A stretch of 44,116 nucleotides of DNA from Pezizomycotina sp. ARF18 (lineage: Eukaryota; Ascomycota): positions 61,256 through 105,371 of the forward strand of contig AZLU01000143.1 of the NCBI GenBank assembly GCA_002224055.1. Reading direction: 5' to 3'. A program made the translations under genes and the position numbers. How positions within the stretch are numbered: position 1 is the first letter of the stretch; every line of letters begins with the position of its first letter. The notes below the pieces were generated by a model that ran no database searches, was not told the DNA's origin, and worked only from the letters and a program-made list of their open reading frames with translations. Positions 1-11,391 of this stretch are shown here, piece by piece.

Positions 1-1083
1 ATTCCGGCGGACAGTTGGCACAACGTCCTGGAATTCCGTATACGCAGGAATCCCTGATCTCAGCAGTGTCATCTCAAAAGGATCCTCAACCTGACGGCAG
101 GTGTTGGGGTATTAAGATGGCATCGACGACGAAGAGCTGCCCAATCTGAAAAGGCAGAAACCGGTAAAAATTCGGGTCGAACGGTCAGAGAAAAGTTGGG
201 CGGCCTGCAATCATGTGTCGAGTGAGGCTGGTCTGGGTATCTCGGTCTTCATCGATTCGGTTGATTTCCTCTGACTCTGCAGGTAGAATGGCCTTGCAGC
301 CTCTGCCATTGCCTTAACCCGTTGTAGGGATGCATAGCACGCCTCCAGGGTGAAGCATATGCAGGCTTAGGTTTGGTATTGGGCAAGATTCTGCTGCTGA
401 GTCTTGTGAAGGGAATACTTGTTCTAAGGCTTTGGTGAAGTCATTGTGGCATCTTTTGTAGAAATCGGTACTATGTTGGGCTGATGCCATAGTCATAGCC
501 TTTTTCTTTCGACTTTTTCCAACTTCTTGGAAGATCCAGTCCAACTTCTCTCGCCTTTTCTTGTCGAGTTGTCGGTGTTGTTGAACCAAGCCTGCGATAT
601 GAGATAGCCGAGTCAATATCAAGCTTCTTTATACATATAAACAGTTGATCGGTGAAAATAAATAAAAATAAAAATCACTCACGTTGACCTTATCGAACTT
701 CAGACCAAGCTGCTCTGCAATAGTTTCCTTCTCTGCTTTCGTAGTTTCTTGTTGTTGTTAAATTTATGTTCCAGAACCTCCTCTCAAAACGAGACAGGCT
801 CAAGCGGTCAAGCCTTTTCTGAACCTTTACAGTCTATGGTCGAGTTCAATCCGCCGTACGAAACCGAGTCCTCTGGAGAAGAGGTCGTCGAAGATGGTAA
901 AGAGCGTCGGTTATAAAAGCGTTTGAAGGTAAGATAGGGAACGAAACGAATGTGGAGAAATGAGCGGATTGGGTTGATGAACACGTCGAGGTGATGTGGT
1001 CGTACAAGTATAGATAGCGGACTCGTCGGAGGCGGTGGCAGCATCATGTTATAAATATTATCCACGGTAGATATGTAGACCAA
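1..1083 (-). CDS. Homeodomain transcription factor, partial, frameshifted
   Basis: A DNA-binding homeodomain is readable on the minus strand between about 830 and 545 once three one-base gaps are allowed (near 783, 749 and 575). In the composite reading the family's key positions keep exact spacing: Arg5, Leu16 and Phe20 (in VLEHKF), Leu40 (in QLGL), Val45, then Trp48-Phe49, Asn51 and Arg53 (WFNN-x-R), followed by a basic tail. An intron at 592-682 has a GTGAGT donor and a GCAG acceptor and interrupts the recognition helix between VN and AWFNN, a normal place for an intron in this family. A basic/Ser-rich tail continues towards base 1, so the gene probably runs off the left edge. The true start is unclear; 1083 is only the upstream end of one open frame. 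Such proteins are nuclear regulators; the target genes cannot be inferred. Homeodomain identity is fairly firm, the full gene model is weak. Confidence 0.6.
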
Positions 1084-1162
1084 TATTTTCTTTTTTTTTT
1101 CTTTTTCAATAAAGGAAAAATATAGTAATCCTATTATTTATTATATTGTTATTATTATTTCT

Positions 1163-1193
<31 letters not shown>

Positions 1194-4100
1194 CTTTTTC
1201 TTTTTTTTTCTTGTGGATGGTATGTATGTACTTTGTGTGATGCACTTTTACGTCGATCGGGTCGATCTTTTCGTCGGGCGCAATGACTTCACCGCAGAAA
1301 ACTATATTACACACGGAATTTTTTTAAAGAGTCAGTCCTTTCCGTAACATCCGTCAATGAACTAGTGAGGAAGGCAGCGGTGTCGCAGCTTTGTAAATAC
1401 GATAAAAACATCACGCTTCGTACCAAAAAAAAAAATACTTTTGTCTGTTTGAGTTGAGAATATCCTCTTTGCATACGTCAAACTAGTATAGGCATGGTTA
1501 TTTCCATGCCCAATTTCCTCAAGAAGGAAGCCTTATCCTTTATGACTGCGAATGATAACTTCATGAGAGTTTCTTATCGTGGAAGGAAATTCGCATGATA
1601 AAGCATCGCCGATGGAAATAGAGCAAGAATATAAAAGCACAATGATTGGGGAACAATGAATGAACAATTGCCATAATGGATGGTATTCGTAAGGTTTTCT
1701 TCAAGATGAATCTAACGACAGCAAAGACGAAAAAAAGGGAGACTTCAAACAAAGAGAGAAAACCGCAATCTCGATCGTGGAAGGGAAGGCGGTGATGATT
1801 CAATAGGAGGGAAGAAGACGCGAATTGGAGCTTCTTCTTTGTTGCGGAATATAATTTTTTTGGCTGTGTTCTTTCTTACCATCACTCCCAAATTCCAGCG
1901 TCTTGGGACAAGAAGGGGGAAGGCGGAAATGGAAAAGGAGTTCGTTGAAGAAATTCGCCCCACTGTGACCCACTTGCGCCCAAAAGGTGCTTTCTAGACC
2001 TCTCCCGTTGGTTCGAAGAGACATCCTGTCCACCTCCGAGCCTTCTAAAGAGAAACCCCCACCCTTCAAAGTGAGAAGAAATTAAAAAGAAAATTAGACT
2101 CACCTGATAATTAGCTTCCTAGGCTTCAGCGACAACCGTTCCAATCCACTAGTAGGGTGCCCTTAACTCGGATCGAGAATTTTTATAGTGGATCGCGAAT
2201 TCTTTCTGCTGCCACACGTCCAGAGCGTCACAAAAGGTGGTAGTCGGGAATGTAAAAGGGTAAACCTCAGCCACTCCTTTGTTGGAGGCAACAAAATGTG
2301 AGGGATCGACCGTCGAAAGACTCCTTGTAGGGCAGCAGAAAATTTTTACTCCGGATGGACTTTTTCAATGATCGATGGCGAAATATTCCTCGCTATCGGA
2401 AACCAATAATATGACTGCCCGTTAATGTCGTGTAATCCCGTCGTGTTCTGGTTCACCAACGGCCTTTCAGCATCAGTTAAGCCGCAAAAAGTACATCTGC
2501 ATGCAACTCGCCTGCAGATAATTGACGAATATCTGTCTGAGGAGTTCGGAGTTTCGCGCGAGACGATTAGACAATGCACACATACCTTTTTCCTTGTGGC
2601 GAACAGAAGATATAAATTAACGGGAAGGATATTTTAAATTCTTTGAAACAAAACAACCGAGGAAGCTTCCGTGAAGAAGAAAATAGACAAAAGGATATAT
2701 AATCCCAATACGCTGGAGAATTGTGGCGACTTTAGGCGCTGAGAGGGATCGAGATAAAATCAAAGATCGCGGATATACTAACACAGGCAGTGATGATGCT
2801 GAGAGAAATGACGAAGCTATTGCGTGGTCGAAGGGTATACAAGTTAAAGGAAAAGGCGTAGCGTTTCAAGAAGTGAAAGAAGGCGATAATGTAAAAGGTG
2901 TGCTTTCAAAGCGCTGTGATGCTGATATCGGACCTTTGTTATCAAGGATATAACAAAACAACACTGCTACTGCTTTTTGTCAAGCAATGAAGGCGCGTAG
3001 AATGGGCCTGTTTGATAAAATAGAGCTTAGAGAGGGGTAATATTTAGCAAAAGGGAGCGATGATATTAAAGAAAGAAATAGAAAAATTATGTACCATAAC
3101 GAGAAGACTGAAAAGAGGGAAAGAAGGAAAACAAGACTGCTGCAGTGAGTATGAAAAGGTTGATGAGTGAACGAGCGAATGGACGTACTGAACGGAAATT
3201 CAGCACAGAATCAACGGTAAAGACTGGATCTTCACGAAATTGATAATGATTCTCCCTACTATTTCTATAATTGGGCTATCACAGGAGATCTTTTTGATAG
3301 GACTGAATTCTGGACGAGATGAGCATTTGATTTTATACCAGAAATGCGGAGGAAGGTAATCGTAACTTACCACGTATGTCTCGACTGCTCGGCCAATGTA
3401 CAAATCTAGATGACCCAACATACAGCAGCTATGAAAAGTGTTGATCGATTGATATGTTTCCCTCGAACCTCGTGCTTTAGTCATACCCGGTATCAATTCT
3501 CAACTCGAGAACGATCTCGATCGAGGGGAGGAATTAGCGTTACTATTTGTACCTTGCAGACTCTGAAGCACGAAAAAAATGACCCCGCCAACAGCCTTCG
3601 TGATATTAGACGATATATGTAATGATAAGAGTTAGCGAACCCATCCCACTTTTCCGTTTCCTCCCCTTTCCTTTTTTTTTTTTTTTATCCAAAAGGTTGA
3701 AAAATGGGGTGGAAATAGATAGCCCTGCCATTTTTCAATCAAGGAATATTAATTAGTAAAAGAGATCGCACAAACTCGGATCTTTACTAGCATATCTTGA
3801 TTTTGGTTGGACCAGGTCGGAGCAGACTGCAAATCTAATTGGCTAATATATTCGTCTTCAATATTTTGCACATCTTTCCCGGCACGACGGCCATTCATAA
3901 TCAACAATTAACCATGGAGAAATGCTGGTCTATATCATCGAAAAGTGGTATAGACATTAGTCTATGCAGGGATATGCAGACCCTGAGCGCTCGGAATTCG
4001 TCCCTTAACGCATAGCACGGTCGCCTTGAGGGGCTTCAAATCCACCACTTCTGTGGCCCCTTCTGCAATTTCTCTCCGCATTCTCGAGGTGTTTGAAGAG

Positions 4101-6493
4101 GCTTCCTTGATGTCATAATATAAAGATCAGGATCGGTCCAATCTCGGTTCTGACTTGGATAAGATTGCGAATGGGCATAGAACAACATTCGCAATGACAT
4201 AGAGAAGGAGCTTTTTCTGTTAGCTGCCTACTCGTTTGAGGGAGAGGGAGGTTCTGCCAACTCTCAGCATTCACAGCTAATGCTGAGACTTGCAGAGCGG
4301 AAGGCAAATCTTTAGGAAGATCATGCTCAGCGTTCTAGGAGCTATTGCTCATGATGGAAGTGGCTGAATAGAGGATTCAAGCACCGAGCGGGCTCCTCTC
4401 CTTAATCCGCGAACGTCGCCTTCGTTGACATGTCAATCAACTAAGCTTCTCTTAAATGCGGAGGCGGATGATTTGAGCAATAATTCGCGAGCAAAGAGGA
4501 GCCTGCGCAACTCTTTTGAAAGCTCATTGGAAGTAAACCGAGTTTTTTATGTAATAGTAGTATGCTTACCCAGGTTTTCAATTTGACCTTCCTCCTTTGA
4601 GCCTTAAGAAAAGCCAGCTATAGTTGCAAAACCCGGTATTTCGGTCTATCTCTCAAGGGTGGGGGACTTGCAGTCTATGACGGCGAGAGGAGGATGAGGT
4701 GTTCAATACCGAGATTTTATCCCTTCCTTTTTGAGCGTACAGATAGCCAAACGCCATAATCATAGCAAACACTTAATGCCAGTGTTTATAGCGCACTAGA
4801 TGCGCCTTGCCAATTTTAAAAAATGATAGGTAGAGTTTTTTATAGCCTAGATTTGCATTCCGCTTTTAGAGGTTGGATGTTTCTGTCGTAAAACGTGAGG
4901 CGTTTCCCCCCTCTGCAAAATCCCCTCTGCAAAAAAGAGATATATGGAGCGGGGATGGTGAACTTTCCAGGAAAGAAAAACGGACGGTGAGCCAAGATAT
5001 GCATATGATCAGATATCCGATATGAACATGGATTATAACGAGCAGGAAGCTGGTCCGGAGCGAGTCCTACCAAATTTGCGGACAGGCCTGTTTTAGGGTC
5101 AATGTAACCCGTTAACCGCGTCCCCTAATGAAGCTTTCGCTCGCGAGCAAGCCGGCAGCTGTTGCCTTCCCTAGTTACGCCCTAACAGATGAGGAATTTC
5201 GAGGCTAGTTTCGCAGTAGTCTTGCTTAGAAGAGGCAAGATCTGGAGGTAAAGGCTCTCATGGATTCACTGTCCGTTGGTTTAGGCAGGCTTGTCTGCGT
5301 TAGGCACGAATTGATGGACTTGCATGCCAACTGCAAAATATAGGTTAGAAGCATCAATTTTCTACAGTATGCCAAGAAAGGTCTCATGTTGGTCGCCCAT
5401 GCAACGACAAAGCAGCAATGTTTCTTTTTATTCTCCTCTCTACCACTCTTCCAAAAAAAAAAAAAAACGAAAAAATAGGAATCGAGGGATAGGTAGGTAT
5501 ATGCAGTGGAAGAAGATCCTCGTATAATAGATGGCTTCTGAACCTTCTTTCTGTTGGCAATTGATGAGCGAATACTGGTATATCACTTCTATATCCATCT
5601 TTTCTTCTGAACTCAACGTCTCTTTATTCAGATCGACCGATCAGACGTTGCATCAGTCAAAACAAGGTTAATTCAGCTAACACCGGAGCTGTGAACGCCT
5701 TTTTTCGGAGTTTTCCTTTATCAACTCCAGGTTTTCAAAAAGGGTCCTGGAATATAGACCTCTGGTTAGCATAGGCCCCAATTTCAACAAGGTCTTGTAA
5801 GCTCGGTGTAGCTTCAATGAAGCTGGGATACGAGGAGGGATACCAGTATACCTCAAATATCATTAGTACTCTTCACCCTTGATAAAATGCCGCCATCGGC
5901 GCAGGGTAAAAACCGCCCATTTTAGCCTCCGAAGACCATGATTGTAAGAGGTGAACTAAGGAAACGCCACAAAAATCGGCTAAAATATTAAGCCGTAAGC
6001 ACAAGCATGGCTTCAATCGTCTTCCAACAGCGTTTTTAGCTTAAAGCCAACTCTTATGTGCGCAGAGCAATGTGTTAGATACTTGAATGACAGCTCAGAG
6101 GTATACTAGACTGGTGGCGATGTGTATGAGGAAAAGTAGTAGAGGGAGTAGGTGGTGAAAGGATTGTTGGACGTTGGTTTTGCAAGTTGAAGTTGTTGGT
6201 TGGTCGTCGCAAAAAAAGATATTTGTATGGGGTTTGTGCAAAATAGGCAATTGCGCGGTGGGTTACCAAGCGTGCAATATTATAATTTCTTTTTCCCACA
6301 CCCTTGTCGCTGGTTTTCCATTTCCTTTTTCCTTTTGCCTTTTTTTTTTCCTTTTTTTTTTTTGGGGGGGTTATCGATAAGGCGCAGAGAAATTTTTTTT
6401 TTGTCCTAAACCTTCGCGAAAACTTCAACGGAGCAACATCGTCAACACTTCCGTTGCCTCAATCATACAAATCACGAAAATAGAACCAAAAAA
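1084..6493. other. Gene-free region, AT-rich with homopolymer tracts
   Basis: I see no conserved protein, RNA gene or transposon here on either strand. Short open frames are scattered but have low-complexity or incoherent translations. Notable contents are a T-rich belt at about 1087-1210, a T run at about 3670-3686, an A run at about 5453-5467, and a small direct duplication of CCCCTCTGCAAAA at about 4908-4935. The last few hundred bases hold the 5' flank of the GTPase gene. Decayed mobile DNA cannot be excluded by eye. Confidence 0.5.
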
Positions 6494-8417
6494 ATGGTTA
6501 GGCCAAGTACGTCAAAAAAAAAAAAAAAAAAAAAAAAAAGAATTCTTTACTATTGCATACACAGTCTATCTAACTTTGAAGCTAATCAATTGGTCCAGAA
6601 AACAAAGCAAGCGTGTGTCCGTTCGTCTGCGGCACAAAATCGAGAAGAAAGTTACCGCGAAAGCAAAGAAGAATCGCAAGCTCGCAAGAAGGATCCGACA
6701 TGGAAGTCGAAGCTGAAAAAGGATCCGGGAATACCAAACCTCTTCCCGTACAAGGATAAGATACTGGCCGAAATTGAGGCGGAGAGGAGATCAAAAGAGG
6801 AGGAAAAATTAAGGCAGAAGAATTAGCAAGGGAGAAGCGGAAAAAGGAACTTAAGGAAGACGAGGATGAAATGAAGGACGTAGACGGCGAATCTGAAGAA
6901 GAGAGCGGCTCGGAAGCCGAGAGTGGCTCAGAAGATGACGGAGAAATGGAAATTGAAGACGAAGATCCAAACGTGTGTAACTTTGGTTTTTTTTTTTTTT
7001 TTTTTTTTTTTTGCATTCCTGCATTTCATTCCTTCTTCGTTTCTGCGCATTCCTGCTCACCCATTCTTTTCTTCTTGTTAATTTCGTTACTAATTCCGTA
7101 AAACATTGCTTAGGCTTCGGGAAATCCGCAATGCAGCACTCCTCGCTTCTGCAAGAGAGCGAGCAGCGGAATTCGAAGGATCGGACGGAGAACCCCTCGA
7201 CGATGATGACATGGACGAGATGAGACACAAACTTCAACCAAGCCTCATCTTCGCGGCCAGATTCCTCGCTCAAATCCTTCTCCAAGCATTTCCAGACGTC
7301 ATCTCTTCTTCTGACGTCATACTGTACGTCCTCGACGCGAGAGACCCCACGGCACGAGATCGCAGTCGATAGAGCAGCAGATACGCGCTGACGACCTGGG
7401 TCGAAACGTCTCATTCTCCTCCTCAACAAAATTGACCTCGTCCCCACGCACGTGCTCAAGGCGTGGCTGGTACACTTGCGCCGTTCCTTCCCTACTTTAC
7501 CCATTCGCGCCAGCAAGCCGGCCTCCGGCGCCAAGACCTTTGATCACCATAGTAAGGATCTGACGGGTCCCGCAACGGCAAAGACGCTGGTCAACGCTCT
7601 AAAGAGCTATGCGAAGACCAAGCAGCTGAAGCGCGCCGTCACCGTCGGCGTCGTCGTTTCCCCAATGTCGGCAAGTCGTCCGTCATCAACGCCATACTCT
7701 CCCGCGGAGGCGCCATCGGTTCCGCAGGGGCTACCACCGCCTGTCCCGTCGGCGCAGAAGCCGGCGTGACGACGAGTATCAGGGAGGTCAAGCTGGACTC
7801 CAAGCTGAAGCTGCTCGACTCACCCGGAATCGTCTTCCCCAGCAATATGCCCTCATCCAAGCGTCAAAGGCAGCAAAGGGGCACGCTGCACTCTAACGGC
7901 CTGCAAATTTCTGCCGCAGATGAGGCGGCTGCATCTCTCACGCTTCTCAACGCGCTGCCACCGAAGCTTATGCCAGAGTCTACGGTACCCGCGGTTTCGC
8001 TACTCCTGTCACGACTAAAGGAGAACCCGGAGCTGTTCTCGCAGCTCATGAACTATTACTCCTTACCGGCTCTCATCACGGGTTCGTCACACAAGACCTC
8101 ACAATGGATTTCCTCGTTCAAGTCGCGCGAAAGAAGGGAAGATTGGGTAAAGGCGGTGTTCCAAATATTGAGAGCGCAGCGAGGGCTGTCGTTACGGATT
8201 GGAGAGACGGCCGCATATCTGGATGGACCGAAGCCCCCGTCCTCCAGATTGAAGGCTATGCCAGCACGGAAGCTGCCAACAGCAATGACATGGATGCCGA
8301 TGGTGATAAGATGAAGGACCAGAAGGAGATCGTCCAAGAGTGGGCTGCGGAGTTCAAGATCGAGGGACTTTGGGTGCTGGAGAAGATGAAGGGGACGAAA
8401 ATGCTATGGCAGAGTGA
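6494..8417 (+). CDS. grn1: Nucleolar GTPase, GNL3/Grn1/Nug1 family
   Basis: A circularly permuted GTPase needed for assembly and nuclear export of the 60S ribosomal subunit. The N-terminus is a short basic exon (MVRP) followed by a KQSKRVSVRLRHKIEKK segment and the DPGIPNLFPYKDKI signature of the GN3L/Grn1 domain, then a Ser/Glu-rich acidic stretch. GTPase motifs come in permuted order: G4 LNKIDLVP near 7425, G1 (FPNVGKSS) near 7660, G3 DSPGIVFP near 7818; the C-terminal region holds DFLVQVARKKGRLGKGG near 8106. Introns at about 6507-6598 and 6973-7113 carry CTAAT branch sites and each contains a 26-base homopolymer. At least seven one-base losses break the frame, including one in the P-loop (near 7655) and one near the end (LWGAGED). 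The stop is taken as TGA 8415-8417, which follows the restored C-terminal frame. It is distinguished from Nog2 by its N-terminal signature, less surely from other GNL3 paralogues. Confidence 0.9.
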
Positions 8418-8722
8418 AAATATCATTTTTCTCTCCATATATATAGTAAATTAACACAACATTGTAACGGTGTTATATGGTTACTTGTGGACAATGTAAC
8501 AATAATGCAGCCTCTTGCTTCTTTTCCAGCATGTACTCTAGATAAATTCCCTAGCAAGCTTCCGTGAAATCGATTCAAGATATTTCATGTCAGACCGTAG
8601 TTTGATCAATATGCCTTCGTGAACATGTTAGAACGACTTTGTGGGAACTTTAACCCTCACACATAAGTTCATTAATAAGTACTAGCAGAGCCTGTTATGA
8701 GCGATTTCATGCGTTCCCGCTA

Positions 8723-9256
8723 TTAGATTCCTCTCCCACAAGATCTATAATACACCCTCCCAACCCTCCTCCCCTCCACCACAAACCCGTCACCGTCCCC
8801 CTTCAAAATCGCCTCAATATTCTCCTTACTCTTCTCATACGTCGTCTCCAAATACTGCAGCCTCTTCCCCAACTCCTTAATCTCATCTTCATGCACCACC
8901 TTCTCCTTCTTCAACCGTTCCCGAACAACCTTCCTATCCTCCATCACGAACATTTTCCCTACTCCCTCGTAGACGTTCGACGATTCCGGTAGCGAGCCAA
9001 TCTCCTCGTCTGTGAGCTGGACGACGCGGGCGTCGCGCTGCTTTTGCGATATTGGCCGCGAACTATACCGAGCTGCTGCTGCGATATTAGGGCGCGGGTT
9101 TCGATCTCTTGAGGAGCTACAGGTGTGATTTAGTTGGGAGAGAAACGTTAGCGTCTAAAGTTTTTGTCAGAGTTTGAGATGGTGAAAACTGGACGAGATA
9201 AATAAAGAGATTTTTTTTCTAGCTACTTTTTGTAGAGCTTCGTTCGGTATCGACAT
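8723..9256 (-). CDS. PFD1: Prefoldin subunit 1
   Basis: A beta-type subunit of the hexameric prefoldin chaperone that hands unfolded actin and tubulin to the cytosolic CCT chaperonin. Exon 1 (9227-9256) encodes MSIPNEALQK, the usual start of fungal prefoldin 1. The intron at 9117-9226 has a GTAGCT donor, a GCTAAC branch site and a TGTAG acceptor. Exon 2 encodes EIETRALISQQQLGIVR, VVQLTDEEIGSLPE, NVYEGVGKMFVMED and the C-terminal coiled-coil helix ending around LQYLETTYEKSKENIEAI. Two one-base losses in exon 2 (near 9110 and 9050) shift the frame. The tail after ILKGDGDG is Gly/Arg-rich and unlike typical homologues, so the stop at 8723 may be wrong by a few codons. It is divergent from the Apq12-like gene. 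Confidence 0.85.
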
Positions 9257-9826
9257 TGTGAAGAGGGTTTGTGAGGGAGGGTTGGCGGAAGAGCGGATAC
9301 GATTGTATTTGCTTTGTGTGGTTTGTTTTGTGGAATTGTTAAGGTAAGCTTGAAGCTTTAAAAGCTAGCTCGCGACGAGACTCAACCTGGATATTGTGGC
9401 GGTTGTGGCTAACTAAATGTGGCTTTAACATAGTAGGTCTTGGCGTTTATATGCGCGCCGCCCCACGTCGACTCAGCGATGCCACCTCTTTGTTGCCAAC
9501 GCAAGACAACGACAACAAAAAGAGTTCAACATTTTAACAATCACCACCATCACCAGCATACTCCCTTCCTCAAACAAAAGCCTTCAGGAAACGCCGATAA
9601 GTTCACGATCACTTTCAGCTATATTAAACTACTGTCGATACCACGTTTTTACGACCCTTCACGGAAGCCTTCTTCATCTCAGTTCATCTAGGGAAACAAC
9701 CCCAGCAACAACATCTCACAACTTCAACTATACCACGTACCATTTCTTCTGACAAGCTCATCGCTTCCCACCTTCATCCACCAAAAAACCTCCCACTCTA
9801 TATTTTCGACCAAAGCCGTCGCCGCC
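9257..9826. promoter_or_regulatory. Divergent intergenic region between PFD1 and APQ12-like gene
   Basis: These 570 bases separate two outward-facing starts and must hold both promoters. The right half is rich in CAAC, CTTC and CACCA runs, typical of a fungal 5' leader, and ends in a strong GCCGCCATGG initiation context for the right-hand gene. I see no convincing TATA box or named factor site. Confidence 0.5.
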
Positions 9827-10327
9827 ATGGACGAAATCCTCCCCATCCTCCTCCCCGTCCTCACAACAGCCTACAACACCCTCCTCTCCTCCCTCTCCCT
9901 CATAATCTCCATCGCCACACCGCCCTAAAATCCCTCTTTTCCTCTCACCCGGACTTAGCATCCCTCGCCCTCCTCCTAATAATTTTCTACTTCTCCCTTA
10001 TGATACTAACCCAAGCGGGTCGGTGGGCGTACTCCGTCGCCATGACGATGATAAAACTGTGCATACTCGCGGTATACTGCTAGCCTCGTGAATATTGGGA
10101 GGAGGGGTTGGAAGCAGACGTACGACGATGCGACGGTGGCGTGGAAGAGCGTTGAGACGGTTGTGTTGTTTGTGGCGGAGATGGTGGGGAGGGATGTTGT
10201 TGAAAGGGCGGGACCGGCGGAGGGGCATGCGTATTATGGTGGCGCTGCGGGTGGTGCTGGTGCTGGTGCGGGAGAAATACGAGGGGTTACGGTGGTGGGA
10301 AGTATAGGCCGAAGACTAGGACTATGA
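9827..10327 (+). CDS. APQ12: Apq12-like nuclear envelope protein, frameshifted
   Basis: A small membrane protein resembling fungal Apq12, an ER/nuclear-envelope protein tied to membrane homeostasis and nuclear pore assembly. The start lies in a near-ideal context (GCCGCCATGG). The first frame gives MDEILPILLPVLTTAYNTLL, a hydrophobic N-terminal segment. After a one-base shift near 9920 the next frame gives SSHPDLASLALLLIIFYFSL, the family's membrane segment, then AGRWAYSVAMTMIKLCIL, a second hydrophobic stretch. Another shift near 10080 leads to a C-terminal soluble tail containing YDDATVAWKSVE and a Gly/Ala-rich end. The order (short N-terminal hydrophobic helix, HPDLASLALLL-type helix, second helix, variable tail) is what I expect of the family. 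The family is short and poorly conserved, so the name is less certain than for neighbours. Confidence 0.55.
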
Positions 10328-11391
10328 GGAGTAGGCACTATTAGGAAGTGAAGGGATCAAGGAGTAACTTTTGGGTTGTCATACATTGCCGTGCTTTTCC
10401 TTGTTTGTCTTTGAACATGGTTATACTCTAGTCGCCTGCTTTTTTTCGCTACTATTCACCTCTGCTCTTCATTTCATCTCTTTTGCTTTTATTTAAACGA
10501 TCCTAGATAGTTTTCTACCCTTGCTACAGCTAGGAAGGAGTTCAAATGAGAAGAGCTCATATCGTACGCGTCTTCTATACCAGTAAAAATACACACAATT
10601 GCAATGTTGAAACAACGCTAGAAACGGCATGCTGCATCTATTGAATAATAAACTAGGGCATATAGCAAAAATAGAAGCCGAGCTAACCCGGTCCGAAGAT
10701 ACGGAAATAAAGGTTCAAAGGATGTAGACCCTTGATCTACCCAACCCGACCGCCGATTAGATATTTTTTTAATCTATTAATATTAAGCGCGACTTCGCGT
10801 ACCTTATATTTTATCTATGCTTTGCATGCTGAGACAGCAGAGGGGCCGGGTTTGGGGGGGCGTCGTGGCGCTGAGTAAAAAAGATTTTGTGCAGCTTAAG
10901 GACCCCTTACGTCCGCCACGATACCTTTTTTTTTTTTTTGCCAACCACCATGAATATTTACTAATGAAGACGAAATTATCGAAGGGAAAGTACGCTAAAC
11001 TCTAGCTCGTACGCTCGTCTTAACTCCTGCATATAGAAGTTTGGAGTTAATATGGATCCATGGAGCTAAATATCAATCGTTAAACCCTGGATTTAAAAAC
11101 TGGTTTCTGCCTTGAGCTTCAATTTAAGCTCATGAGATCGAGATCGAAAATCTCCGGTAAACAGCTCATGAAAACCGACATGCTGTGAAAGAAGAGTCTT
11201 TGAACAAATGCTTGCTTGAATATTCACTTCTCGTAGTAGATGTCCGATTTCTGTTCTTTTTTTTTTTTTTTTTTTTCGAAAAATCCCACAAAATAACGCT
11301 TTCTGCTCATTAAAAACAAAAACACAATAATTTTTTTTTCTATATCCCTCTTTTTCTCCTCGCAAGCTGTTCCTCTTAGATGATTACCACC
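10328..11391. other. Intergenic region between convergent genes
   Basis: This holds the 3' flanks of the Apq12-like gene and of argininosuccinate synthase. It is AT-rich, with T runs at about 10926-10939 and 11259-11276 and a run of seven G near 10853. Open frames here give low-complexity translations. No gene is supported. Confidence 0.5.

Noticed and set aside
2425-2637. Plus-strand frame with a helix-turn-helix-like stretch (EEFGVSRETIRQ)
   Set aside because: The resemblance to bacterial HTH regulators is limited to about a dozen residues, and the rest matches nothing. No splice context or neighbouring exons support a gene.
2723-2953. 76-codon plus-strand frame rich in Asp, Lys and Gly
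   Set aside because: Purine-rich composition explains it; no family features and no intron or flanking exon signals.
3200-3496. 98-codon minus-strand frame containing a GTAAGT donor-like site
   Set aside because: A possible exon remnant, but I could not join it to any coherent protein.
6851-7534. 227-codon minus-strand frame
   Set aside because: It lies opposite the GTPase gene and its intron homopolymer (poly-Lys from T26). It is an antisense shadow.
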